NCBI RefSeq assembly: GCF_030445035.2 | Contig: NC_080677.1 | Location: 156,675,169-156,739,168, forward strand | Length of the DNA stretch: 64,000 nucleotides | Source of the DNA: Dasypus novemcinctus | Lineage: Eukaryota > Chordata > Mammalia > Cingulata > Dasypodidae | Direction of reading: 5' to 3' | Part shown: positions 50,968-61,090 of the stretch, piece after piece | Numbering within the stretch: position 1 is the first letter of the stretch | Layout: each line of letters starts with the position of its first letter | The notes under the pieces: model-generated | What the model was told of the DNA's origin: nothing | Database searches by the model: none | The model's input: the letters and a program-made list of their open reading frames with translations, nothing else | Position numbers and translations under genes: made by a program

Positions 50968-52497
50968 CTGTAAAACATCACCCCCCCAAAAAAAGAGAGG
51001 AATAATTGAAACTTTAAACTCCCAAAATTAATTTTACCATAAAGTTTGGTGTATTAAGTTCTATGGATTTATATAAAAATTAAAATTTCCACTTTGAATT
51101 TTGCTCTTAAGCTATTCAGGCATGTTCCAAATGTTGAAGAGGTATTATAAGGCTCCTGATACATATCATATTATCAAATGTAAGAAAAATGAAAAAAACC
51201 TCTCCATTAATTACCTTGTAAATACAGAAAATCAAACACCTTGGCACATTAATTCTTCAATAAATTTTTCTAGGAACTAATGCTGAAATTCTTTTTTGAA
51301 ACCTTAATCCAAAGGAAACTAAAAACTTACTATTGCTATAATCAACTGCTCTACAACTGACATCCAAAGACTCATATATAAATGAGCATATGTTCTTTGT
51401 ACAAACATACCAAAATAGAAAAAAAATCACTTTTGTCAAATTGCTTGACTCAAAACATTTCGGACTTAACATACCTACTCTCCCAGATGCAGAAAACAAT
51501 TTTAAGAGTTAAAAATATTGGTCAAAATAAACTGATACATGACAGCAGTTCTAAAAAAGCGTAATAGAATTCCTTCACAATAATGGTTTAGTTTTTCTAC
51601 CACATATTTTGAGACAACCAGGATATACCAGTGTAGTTACGTTTTAGGGGAAGAGATTCAACAGGGTTTTATCTTTGACATATCCTAAGATAATATACAA
51701 ATCAGGGGGCCCTAGAATTTTTAACTTGAGTTTTAACTACTCTTACTAGCCAATAACAAAACTATTTTAGAAATGTGTTCTTATTCTTTCAGGCTTAGAA
51801 TGTACTTAGACAACATCTAGTGTCATCTGATAGTTTTCAACCACTTACCAAATTACCCCCCCCAAAACCTCAGAGCACTTCTATCATAAATTTTTTAAAC
51901 GTTAAATGCAGCAACTGCAGTAAAACAACAATGACTTACAGAGCATGAACTTCACACACTGAATTAACCAAGCACCCAAAGATGTTAACTTTTACGGGTA
52001 AAAAAAAAAATTGTACCTTTCACACGGAGGCAATCATTTGCACCCAAAACAACTCAATTAGGGAAAGACAGTAGCTTACAACAGACTTAAGAGTTGAAAA
52101 TCAATTGGCTGTCTCCTCCCAGTCCCCTGATAGAATTCTAATACCTTCGCATTAACTTTTAGTTCCCCAATCCAACACATGAGTATGCCTCAAGTCACTC
52201 ATCACCTCATCGCATCGATCCCTTCACACCCAAATCATCGAGTCAGGTCTTCCTGGCTGCGAACGTTTCCTAAAAAACCTTAACTTCCTCCAATCACCTG
52301 TCAAAATAAATCACTAAGCCGGGTTGGAGAGCGCTCGCAGGACCCAGCACAACATCTTAAGGGCGCCGGTGGAGCTAGTTTCGGATCTGCGGCACCGAAG
52401 GGCCTGCAGCGACTTCTGAAGCCTGCGCTCGAGTAGCAGTCCCTCCCCTCCCCCTCCGGCCCCCCTCCGGCCCCTCCACCCCGGCCCCGGCTGGTAC
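50968..52497 (-). other. WAC: WAC intron 2 (1.5 kb)
   Basis: This intron carries a GTACCAG donor and a TTTTACAG acceptor. The promoter-proximal end is GC-rich and the rest is ordinary AT-rich sequence. I recognise no repeat or gene in it. Confidence 0.9.
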
Positions 52498-52534
52498 CTG
52501 GTAAGGCTGCGAGTCCCCCCTCCGGTCGTGACAG
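52498..52534 (-). CDS. WAC: WAC coding exon 2 (residues 14-26)
   Basis: This 37-nt exon encodes the end of glycine 14 and then C-H-D-R-R-G-D-S-Q-P-Y-Q. It lies between a TTTTTCAG acceptor and a CAG|GTACCAG donor. Exons 1 and 2 together give exactly 26 codons (41+37 nt), so the frame closes cleanly into exon 3. Short exons this close to the promoter are often missed by gene finders. Overlapping longer open frames on both strands are GC-driven and do not match WAC. The exon is within the CpG island. Confidence 0.93.
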
Positions 52535-52900
52535 CTGAAAAACAGGAAGACAGGCGGCGACATGAGACAACGCGGGAGGGGGGGGGTAGGAGGACGGGAA
52601 AACGCGGGCCCCGGTCGCCCCTCCCCGCGGGTGACCCCCAAGCGGGCCCGGCGGGCAGCCCCGCACGCTCACCCGCTCCCGCCGGGCCGCGGGGCCGGCG
52701 CCGAGGGCCGGCCGGCGCTCCGGGCCGCTCTCGCACGCGCGCCCGGCCCCCCGCTCCCGCCGCCGCGCCTCCCGCAGCCCGCGCCGGAGCAGGGTTAACA
52801 ACAAAAATGGCGGCGCGGCCAGCTCCCGATAAGGAGGAACAGCCCCCCCGCCGCCGCCGCCGCCCCCCGCCGCCCGGCCCGAAACGAAAAGACAATTTAC
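52535..52900 (-). other. WAC: WAC intron 1 (366 nt, GC-rich, inside the CpG island)
   Basis: This short intron lies between coding exons 1 and 2, with a GTAAAT donor and a TGTTTTTCAG acceptor. It is very GC-rich and gives long open frames on both strands that are composition artefacts. It contains a YY1-like motif (listed separately). Confidence 0.9.
52803..52813 (+). promoter_or_regulatory. YY1-like motif (aaaatggcggc) in WAC intron 1
   Basis: The plus strand reads caaaaatggcggcgcggcc, which contains the AAnATGGCGGC core known for YY1. Such sites typically lie just downstream of TATA-less CpG promoters and help set the start site. Here the motif lies about 130 bp inside the WAC gene. In plus orientation it could equally serve an antisense start. 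The match is by eye. Confidence 0.55.
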
Positions 52901-52941
52901 CCATCACTGAGTCTCTGCTGTTTCCTCGCATACATTACCAT
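52901..52941 (-). CDS. WAC: WAC coding exon 1 (start codon, residues 1-13 and part of 14)
   Basis: This exon opens the WAC reading frame on the minus strand. It reads M-V-M-Y-A-R-K-Q-Q-R-L-S-D plus two bases of a glycine codon, then a consensus donor (GG|GTAAAT). WAC is a nuclear WW-domain adaptor; from family knowledge it links the RNF20/RNF40 histone H2B ubiquitin ligase to elongating RNA polymerase II and also acts in autophagy and mTOR regulation. I chose the ATG at 52941-52939 because it begins the known MVMYARK N-terminus. Its context is modest (T at -3, G at +4), and a second in-frame ATG two codons later has G at -3, so either could be used. The exon sits inside the CpG island. The transcription start upstream cannot be fixed from sequence alone. 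Confidence 0.95.
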
Positions 52942-53400
52942 CAATGCCCGGCCTGTGAGTGTGTGTCGGGGAGGGGGGAGAGCGGCCGCGAGAGGCGGGC
53001 GGGCGGCGGGCCGCCGGCACCAGGGCCCGGCGCGCCCTCGGCGAGTCTCAGCACCTCCCCGTTACTGGCGCCGGCGCTCCCGGGCCATCTCCCTCCGCCG
53101 ACACCACGCTCGCTCCCTCTCGGCCCGGCCGGCGGAGCTCACTACACGGCGGCAGCGGCGAACCGGGGGAGGGGGGCACCCAGGCGCGTCCGGCTCGGCC
53201 CCGCGGAGAGCGACCGCCTGCTCCGCCTTCCCCTCCGCCTGCTCCGCCGCCTCCTCCCCTCCTCCCGCCGCCGCCGCCACTGCCTGGTCCTTCTCCTCCG
53301 CCTCCTCCGCCTCCTCCCGCCGCCGCCGCCGCCGCTGGTGCCGCCGCTGCCGCTCCACCAACTACATCCGGGCAACTCGGGCGATGCCGCCTTCGGAAAC
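52942..53400 (-). promoter_or_regulatory. WAC: Probable WAC 5' leader with upstream AUGs
   Basis: Upstream of the WAC start on the minus strand the sequence is GC-rich and dominated by CGG/GAG triplets. If transcription starts beyond 53361, the leader contains an open frame from an AUG at 53361 to a stop at 53062, with an internal in-frame AUG at 53088 that would give an 8-codon peptide. The extent of the leader is inferred, since no start-site signal is decisive. Confidence 0.5.
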
Positions 53401-53907
53401 CATCGGCAGTTTCCGCCGTGCCCCTCCTCTCTCCAAGCCCCGCCCCGCGCGGCGCCGCACGCCGCCGTCGGCGAACCTCGGCTGGCTGGGGGCGGCTTGT
53501 TCTCGCCGGGCCTGGCTCGCCAGCTCGCGACTCGCCGGCTTTTTCCGCTGGCTGCTTTTGTGCGGCGAGCGCGCGTCCGGCGCCGGCGTTCCTGTTTAGG
53601 GCTCGGCTTGCTCAGGCGCCCGCTCGAGACCAGTCGTGGGGGCTCCGGGGTTCGCAGGCACGGAGTCGCCTTCGGGAGGAGGACGGCGGGGCGCGGGGGA
53701 AGCCATCGCGGACTAAATTAGGGAGGCCGCTGCGGCGCGCGTGCGCCCCGAGGCCTGGGCGAGGGGGTGACCTTGGCGAGCCCTCGAGCCCCCGAGTCCC
53801 CGAGTCCCCGGCCTTCTCTCCCCACTCGGGCTTGGGACGCGGGGAGGTCGGAAACCCCTCGGCGAGGCGAGCGGCGGGCGGTTACCTCCAGCGTTCTTTG
53901 TTTGCAG

Positions 53908-54055
53908 CCCGGGGAAGCCGTCCTCCGCGAAGCGAGGAGCTGCCCCTACGCAGCCGAAACCCAGGCCTGGGTGCCTGCCCCGCGTCGGACGCGGTGCGTA
54001 CGGCCGGCGACCGGCCAGGGGCTTCTCTCCGAGCGCGCTAGTCGGCATTTGAGAA
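53908..54055 (+). ncRNA. Candidate exon of a divergent antisense transcript (WAC-AS1-like)
   Basis: On the plus strand at the upstream edge of the CpG island, a pyrimidine-rich acceptor (gttctttgtttgcag) is followed after 148 bp by a near-perfect donor (gagaa|gtaagtca). The human WAC promoter has a head-to-head noncoding partner, WAC-AS1, so a spliced divergent transcript here would fit. I cannot identify a matching first exon with a strong donor, and no conserved protein is encoded. This is a splice-signal inference only. Confidence 0.35.
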
Positions 54056-55690
54056 GTAAGTCACCCCCGCAGGAGGATAAAGGAAAGGACGATCTCTAAG
54101 AGAGCGGGCGAAAATGAAGGCATTTGTGGGTGGTGCGCCTGGGCGGCTGTACGGTGGGGATTCCTGGATTGAGGGAGAGCCACTCGGGACAGTGAATTTA
54201 AAAATTGGATTAGATTAGATTAGATTGGAGATATTGGGCTATTTGGAAAAAGCGTTGAGTTGCGTCATTCTTTTTTAGTATTTTACTTCTCTGGCCTGGG
54301 GAATTGGCTGTGCCCTCCCCCACCCTCTCCTTTCTTTATTTCCCATTTTTCTCTCTTCTAGTGTGTCTTCCTCGATAAATCCTTTGGTAAATTAAGATTC
54401 GTTTGCAGATTCTTCGCTAAATAAAATTGCAACAGATTTTTGTATACGCCTACAGGCAAAATAACAACACTGGCAAGGGGGGGGTGTCAGTCAAACATGC
54501 CTAAAGATTAAAATTTATTTGATGGTGGTGGCATTCAGGTGATTTTTTTCCCCGTTCTGAACTTCTTGTTAGGTAATCATAGTGTTAATTTAACATAAAG
54601 GGTTATAATAAATACTAAATAAAAAAATAGACTCTTTTAGACTACAAGGGGAAGGGAGGCAAAAATACGAAACAAAGAAACTAGACTCAGTAAAAAAAAA
54701 AGGTCGAAAACGAACTGAATTGGTATCTAACAATTTAAATTATTGCTGAGCCTAATGAGACGGATAATGGGGGAAATGGCCCTGAAATCACAACTGACTG
54801 GGAAAAAAATGAAAATAGCAGTTATGTTGTCTTACTTATTACATCTACTTACTGAATGTTAAGGTTATTCCCTTTTATGAGGAGTGGTGAAAGCCTACTT
54901 AATACCCACATAAGCTGTCAGTAACTAAGAAAAAAGCTGCCAGTTACTGAAATGACTGTGGCTGCATTGTTCCCAGCACCCCATAATAAAAAAATTTTAA
55001 AACACCACTTCAATAGACTTTGTGCAATTGCTAGCCTTTTGTAAGGACTACATTGAGAGCAGGGATATCAGAAAAATACAAAACAGTAATTTCTTTTTTG
55101 ATAGACAAATGTCTTTGCTGATAATGAAATAACACCATTTGAGCAATAGCAGCAAACTGGGCTGAGCTAGGAGGAAAACACTTAGGTGTTTTCTAATGTT
55201 GTGCCCATATTTTGAATGCTCAGATTAGATACCATTATCTGTCCTTTTCAGTCCTTCCTTACAAATGCTCTCCACTCCTTTCACCCCTCTTTCTCCATCT
55301 AACCTGCCTGTACCACATTCCTGGCTAATTATGTCTTCAGTAATGTCTAGCAGAGCCGTTGAACTTGACAGAATCACATAGCCAAGCTGATTCTCACTCT
55401 TCAGGTTACATTTTTCCAATCCCTTCACTCTGCCTCTCTTTTAAAGAACTGTTTCACATTTTAGGACTGCCGGTATCACCACTCCTCACTGGTAGGCACC
55501 TTGCTTCTTATTTCTCTAAGAAAATAGAAGATACCAGAAAGCAGTAAAAATTTCCACCTGCTCCCAACCATCACCTCTACCAGCCTTCCGACATCTGAAT
55601 ATAGTACTTCACTGTATTCCACAAAAACGTAGCTAAACTATTATATTGGGTTACTTCCATCAACTTTTAGACATGTTCTAGCTACCATCT
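54056..55690. other. Upstream flank with nothing recognised
   Basis: This is AT-rich sequence beyond the CpG island. Its only visible structure is a small (GATTA)n run near 54210. I see no gene or named repeat. Confidence 0.6.
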
Positions 55691-55699
55691 AACTCTTTA

Positions 55700-56495
55700 C
55701 TGTGTAACTCCTTCTAATTCCACCTCAATTTCTCTGCTCCATTCTTTTACAGAAAAAGTTCATTTCCACTAATACTATTTTCTCTTGGATCCACACAAGT
55801 CTGTCTTTATTCCTACACTCTGCTTAAATTGCTTGAGATAATCAGTAGCCTCCAAGTTCTCCAAACCAATTTTCATTTATTAGCTGTGGTTGCACTTGAC
55901 CTATCAGCAGCATTTGACACAACTGATTAATTACTTCCTCCTTCATCTCTCACTTCTTCTACCCTTGCTTTTACATGCTGTACTTTCTCATAGGACAGAG
56001 TGATCCCTTGAAAAGTCACATAATATCATCTCTTGACTTAAAACCCACCAGTGACTTCCCATCTCAGAATAAAGGCCAAAGTTTTTACAGTGCTCTACAA
56101 AGTCCAGTGTAAACTGCCCCCACTAACATTGCCTTTGGCTTTATCTGCAGTAACTTGCCTAATTCTCCTGTCACTCTGTCTTCCCTTTTTCTACATACCA
56201 AGCATGTCTCTGCCTGAGGACTTTTGTACTACTGCCGTTCTGTCTGGAATGCACTTCCCCTTTCTAACTGCTTGGCTTACACGATCACTTTTTCAGGTCT
56301 CTACTCTCTCTCACTTAGAGAGTTCTTTTCTGAGAACTTTTATTTAAATTGTACCCCATCACCCCATGCCCTAAACCCTGTGGTGTTTACAACATATATT
56401 GTCCAGTGTTACGTATTTTATTTGCTTACTGATTTTCTCCCTTCCACTAGAATGAAAGCTTCGTGTGAGCTATTGGGTAAATGTTTGTTGAATGG
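55700..56495 (+). repeat. L2 copy (ORF2 end and 3' end)
   Basis: 'gttgcacttgacctatcagc', 'agcatttgacacaactgatt', 'cttaaaacccaccagtgact', 'aggacttttgtactactgcc' and 'ctagaatgaaagcttcgtgt' are the standard L2 blocks in order. Open frames of ~95 codons here are remnants, with stops and frameshifts. Confidence 0.78.
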
Positions 56496-56784
56496 AAGCA
56501 TGTTTGCCTGAGTATATACAGAGAAAATTGCAAAATATTGGAAATCTCAAGAGGAAAGGGCATATGGTTCTATTTCTTCTTGCTTTCTAAAAGAACAAGA
56601 GTTATAAATGCAATCCTGTTGCAAAATAAGTTGGGGGAAAAGCTCTGATATTTCTAATATAGATAAAATGTTATAAACTTTTGAAAATTTTGCAGGCATG
56701 TTTACGTTATCAGTCAATAGGAAGGTAGAACTGTCAGCTTCTAGGCCATAGGTAACCAAATGTTTAATGTAATCCTAAAGACTC

Positions 56785-56925
56785 AGGTTATGCTTCCTTA
56801 TCTCTGAAATTGGAGCTATAGAGTATATAGAGTTCTTTATAAAGTATAAATGAAATATAATTAATTTAGTTGTACCTGGCATATATTAATATGCTTCACC
56901 AATGATGTGTATAGTTCATGTATTT
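56785..56925 (+). repeat. MIR fragment
   Basis: 'ccttatctctgaaattggag', 'agttctttataaagtataaa' and 'gtacctggcatatattaata' resemble the 3' half of MIR. Confidence 0.45.
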
Positions 56926-57549
56926 TTAAAAATGGCATTATTGAACATTTTTGTATCAGGTTTTAAGAACAGAGTGATAAGCCAAATTGCTTTGGTCCCT
57001 GCTCATGTGGAGTTTATATTTGAACTAACTATAATACGTAACTAAAAGGAGAACCTTTGTTCTCAAATTTGTGATAGGTTTCATTCAGTTGAGGGAAAAT
57101 AGAACAGCTGTAACAAAAATGACTGTTTAGAAAAGGGGGACCTTGAGGATATCACCGATTCTTGATAACATGCTCGAAATATAAGGTATATTCTTTTAGG
57201 AACGGTTAATAATGCAAACAATGTAGTAAACAGATTGTGTAGGTATCATTTATTCGTTCCTGTAAAGGTTCCTGAGGTAATAGATACTAAGGTACAGTCA
57301 AGATTGGAAATCACAGCCTAAATCCTTTGCATCTGTCTGACAACCCTTAAGCCTGACTTAGCCTAAACATTCACTTTCTTTGAACTGCAGAGTATTTACA
57401 CACTGCTGAAGACTGCTAATAGAATAGGCTGGTTCCAGTAAAAATTTAGGATAGTCAAGTTATATGACCTTCAGAAGAGCTGAGCATTTTTCACCCAATT
57501 CTCACTGTAAAACATTTAAATTTTTTTCCTGCTTCCAAATATGCAGCCT

Positions 57550-58145
57550 TGCCTCCTGTCATCCTCCCTTTATATTTACTCTGCAGACATTTATTAAATA
57601 CCTAATATGTGCTCTAGGCACTGTCTCTAGCACTTGGGATTACACTTGATAATTCCAGGTAATAATTTTTTCCTCTCTGGAATTTATAGTCTAGTAGGAA
57701 AAGAGGCAATAACTGAGAGAGTACTGATACAGTTTGAAAGTAATAAGTACTATGGAGAACAACAGAAAGTGATAGGAAGTGCTGGGTTAAAAAGTATTTT
57801 AAATAGAGTAGTCATTATGCAGGGAACATTTGAGCAAAGATTTGGAAAGATGTTGAGAATTGCGTTGAAGAACAATAAAGAAAGCAGTGTGTTTAAAGAG
57901 TGGTGACTGAAGGGAGAAGAGTTAGGAAATGTGGCCAGGTAGGTTAGAGTAGTAATTACAGGACCAGATCATGTAGAATCTTGTAGGCTATTAGAAGGTT
58001 TGCCTTTTATTCTTGAATGAAATGGGAAGCCTTTGAGTTACAAACAGAGAAGTGATACTAGCTCCTGTGTTGAGACTAGCATTTTGCAAGGAAGAGAGGA
58101 GGGAGACTAGAGACTAGGTAGGATGCTACTGCACTGTCCTTTCTT
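57550..58145 (-). repeat. L2 (minus strand)
   Basis: 'cagacatttattaaatacct', 'aatatgtgctctaggcactg', 'ggaatttatagtctagtagg', 'gaccagatcatgtagaatct' and 'agtgatactagctcctgtgt' are reverse-complement L2 running from its 3' terminus inward. A 90-codon open frame (57634-57906) over it is incidental. Confidence 0.75.
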
Positions 58146-58149
58146 TAAA

Positions 58150-58700
58150 AAACCCATATTCTCCTCCACTTTCCTGCTCTATCACCTTCTTCACCTCAGT
58201 CAAATTTCTTGTGTCCCCTGGTTTCAATAGTTACCCCATTCATACTTCAGTTCACTGTGGTCTGACTTCTACATAACATCAGCAAAATAGATTTTCCTAA
58301 AGCAGTGGTTCTTTAGGAGGCAGTGCTGATTCTTCACGAGGAGAATAATTTATTTTCACTTATAACTTTATGTGCTGGAATGCTAATGTTGTTTAGTTGT
58401 CTGTGACCGAACATACTGTAATATTCAGGAGAGTCCCTCACAATATCTTTCTCAAAATGCCAAACTTATCCCATTGAGAAACAGTCCTAAGGTCACCAGT
58501 GATTCCCATATCCCTGGGTTCATTGATCACTTTTCAAGTCTTTCCCTGCTTGATATTTACACTATCCCTCTCCCCTAGCTTCTGTAACACAGCACATTCC
58601 TTATTTTCTTCCTACTTCTCTGGCAGCTCCTCTAATTTGTTATCTGGGTTTACTATCTTCTACTCCACTACAACATTTTCATGTCCATTGAGAACTGGTC
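58150..58700 (+). repeat. L2 fragment split by a hAT element
   Basis: 'tctatcaccttcttcacctc' and, after the interruption, 'ccctagcttctgtaacacag', 'ttcctacttctctggcagct' follow the L2 ORF. The break at 58303-58489 coincides with a separate element. Confidence 0.5.
58303..58489. mobile_element. hAT-type non-autonomous element
   Basis: The ends read cagtggttctttaggagg and 'cccattgagaaacagtcc', near the 'cagtggttctc' and 'gagaaccactg' termini of hAT-Charlie MITEs. It is about 187 bp, noncoding, and interrupts an L2. Confidence 0.5.
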
Positions 58701-59737
58701 CCTTTAAGGTAATGTCAAAGAAAATGGCAAATAGGAAACTCATAAGGGTTTGTACCTTCACGGAAACAGTCAATAAATTGGCAGAAACTCCCAGAATCAA
58801 CTGTACATAAGAGTTATACACCTTTGGAATCTAGCCAAAGATTTTAGCAACTAGGTAAACAGTTTATCAAGTAAAAGACAACTGAATCTCGGTAAAAGAG
58901 CTTGTAGCATTTAAACTTACTCTAGCCTCTTTCTTCCTCTCCAGTTTGACAGCAGTCTTGAAGACAGCACCTGTTTTCCCAGTGTGGATCCCTGATGCCA
59001 GAGGGAGCAGAGCAGACTTTCTTCTCAAAGAATTGTGGTTGGTTGTTTTGATCTGTGCTCCTTGAAGGACTCATACAAAGAGGTTGCCTTTGTTATACCT
59101 CACTCAGAACTCTTCCAAGATAGTGGCAGTCGGCACATACATTAGCCATTGTCACCTGGAGCGAGGAATATCAGTTGAGGCAAACAGACACCAAAAAGTC
59201 TGGGAAGAAAGATTAGGGATCTTAGAACTTTGAAGAATTAAGGACTTTTAAAAGTGCCTCCCCCTTACTTTTGTGACTCTAAAAGCTTTATATGCATGTT
59301 GAGGGTGAGGCATATGCTTAGAAAAGACCTGAGTAAGCCATAAATCCTCCCCTATGACTGACCTTCAGGCCTTCCATGAACAGCAGGTAAAGGTTAAGGC
59401 AGGGTTGTAAACTGCACAGCTAAGTATTAAAGGTGTATCCAAACACACAGCCCACTAACAAGGCTGAGAGGTTTTTATTGTTTTTGCTCCTCTGTAGTTT
59501 TTTAGTTTTAGGTCTTTTAAAGAAATTGCCAAATCACTAACCTAACCTAACCAGAAACTTCAGTGGCTACACTAAATAAAGAATATAGACTTTTATAATA
59601 TTAGTTTTGAAAAGTCAGTAAACAAACAGCCTTCACAACAGGCAGCAGAGCCATTTGAGAAGTGGGATCTGAGTCCAGAGTTTTCACAGTAATATTAAGA
59701 AGGTCCAGTTTTCAACAAATAAGGCAAACAAGAAAGT

Positions 59738-60655
59738 ATGGGCTTTACATTGGAAAAAAAAAAAATAGAAACTCTCCCTGTAAAACCCCAGGCATTAGAA
59801 TCAGAACGTGATGTCTCTTATGCCATAATTGCAGATATGATCATAGAGCTAAAGGAAAGCTTGGAAAATGAGATAAAGGAACTCAGAGAACTGCTTCATG
59901 AGTGTGCCACAGAGTTAAAAGCTATGTTGAAATCAACCAAAGGAGGTCTGGTAGAGCTAAACAAAGCACTAACAGAGATAAATAATGTGCCAGAGAGGAC
60001 CAACAAATTTGAGCCGACAAAAAAACAAAGAAAGAAACCTAAATATAGATCTACTGAGATTACCCAATCTGAGAAGGAAGAAAGACTGAAGAAAGCTGAA
60101 CATAACTTAAGAAATTTGTGGGACACAATCAAGCGTACCAACATACGTATAATAGGAGTCCCAGAAGGAGAAGAGAGGGGGGGCAGGACTGAAAGAATAT
60201 TTGAAGAAATACTGTTTGAAAATTTCCCAAGTTTGATGAATGACATGAATCTAAACATCCAAGATGCTCAACGAACCCCAAGTAGATTAAACTCAAAAAG
60301 ATCCACACCAAGACATATTATAATCAAATTGTCGAGCTTCAAAGATAAAGAGAGAATTCTGAAAGCAGCCAGAGAGAAGCCTCTTGTTACTTACAAGGGA
60401 TCATCAGTAAGATTAACAGCCGATTACTCATCAGAAACTATGGAGGCCAGAAGGCAGTGGAGTGTCATATTCAAAACTTTGAAAGAAAATGGCTGTCAAC
60501 CAAGAATACTATATCCAGCAAGACTATCCTTCATATATGAAGAAGAATTTAAGATATTACCAGATCAGCAAAAATTAAGAGAATTTGTTGCTGGTAAACC
60601 TGCCCTCCAAGAAATGCTAATGGGAGTCCTTCAGCCTGAAGTGAAAGGACACTAG
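59738..60655 (+). CDS. L1 ORF1p-like protein, 305 aa, uninterrupted
   Basis: ORF1p is the L1 nucleic-acid chaperone that trimerises and coats L1 RNA. Here residues ~30-130 are rich in Glu, Lys and Leu (helical; a shortened coiled-coil region). An RRM-like part has NIRIIGVPEGE (135-145) and PRHIIIKLSS (191-200). The C-terminal domain includes RLTADYSSETMEARRQW (225-241) and QPRILYPARLSF (254-265), ending PEVKGH. I chose the start because ATGGGC follows the usual pre-ORF1 sequence. The frame is open throughout while ORF2 downstream is full of stops. Residues ~88-112 depart from the usual heptad pattern, possibly after a deletion or local frameshift. It is not a host gene as far as I can see. 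Confidence 0.85.
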   Translation: MGFTLEKKKIETLPVKPQALESERDVSYAIIADMIIELKESLENEIKELRELLHECATELKAMLKSTKGGLVELNKALTEINNVPERTNKFEPTKKQRKKPKYRSTEITQSEKEERLKKAEHNLRNLWDTIKRTNIRIIGVPEGEERGGRTERIFEEILFENFPSLMNDMNLNIQDAQRTPSRLNSKRSTPRHIIIKLSSFKDKERILKAAREKPLVTYKGSSVRLTADYSSETMEARRQWSVIFKTLKENGCQPRILYPARLSFIYEEEFKILPDQQKLREFVAGKPALQEMLMGVLQPEVKGH

Positions 60656-61090
60656 TAACTGGGGTCCAAAGAAAGAAAATGTAGTGGTAAAGTTAGCTAC
60701 TACATAAGTATAAAAATCAGACGTAAACTAGTAAGGTTAGTTAGATACATATGTATAATTATAAAAGCCAGTATTAATGTGTTTCTGGTCTATGCTTTTT
60801 TCCATAAGATTTTAAAGGTAGTTACATAAAATAATGTCAGGAGATGTTCAACATGTACAGCTGCAATTTGTAACAGTTAACTTGAGGGGTGGGGAATGGA
60901 TCCATATAGAAACAGTTTTTGTTTAACAGGCAGCAGTGGAAGAATTGAGCAACAAAATAATGACCTAGAAACTAGCAAATGGCAGCCTAACTTCGTCAAT
61001 AATTATATTAGATGTAAATCAGTTAAACTCTTAAAAAAGGCAGAATGGATTAAAGAAACCATGACCCAACTATTCCTGTATAAAAGAGAC
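60656..61090 (+). other. L1 inter-ORF spacer and degraded ORF2 start
   Basis: The sequence after the ORF1 stop (ctagtaactggggtccaaag, then 'attataaaagccagtatta') corresponds to the spacer of mammalian L1s. 'taaactcttaaaaaaggcag' and 'cagaatggattaaagaaacc' mark the start of ORF2, already degraded. Confidence 0.6.

Larger units (their letters stand above)
52300..54050. promoter_or_regulatory. WAC: CpG island promoter of WAC, probably bidirectional
   Basis: GC content and CpG density rise sharply from about 52.3 kb and fall again near 54.05 kb, in an otherwise AT-rich window. The island covers WAC exons 1-2, intron 1 and the leader. Long runs of CCG/CCT triplets lie at about 53220-53350. I see no TATA box, as expected for a housekeeping CpG promoter. 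The exact start sites cannot be called. Many overlapping long open frames on both strands here come from low stop-codon density in GC-rich DNA and I do not treat them as genes. Confidence 0.92.

Noticed and set aside
50631..50981. 116-codon minus-strand open frame as an independent gene
   Set aside because: It is the wrong-frame shadow of WAC exon 3; the correct frame ends at consensus splice sites.
52301..54099. Many long overlapping open frames (up to 397 codons) in the CpG island on both strands
   Set aside because: They arise from low stop-codon density in GC-rich DNA. They have low-complexity Arg/Pro/Ala/Gly composition and no recognisable domain, and they overlap WAC exons 1-2 in the wrong frames.
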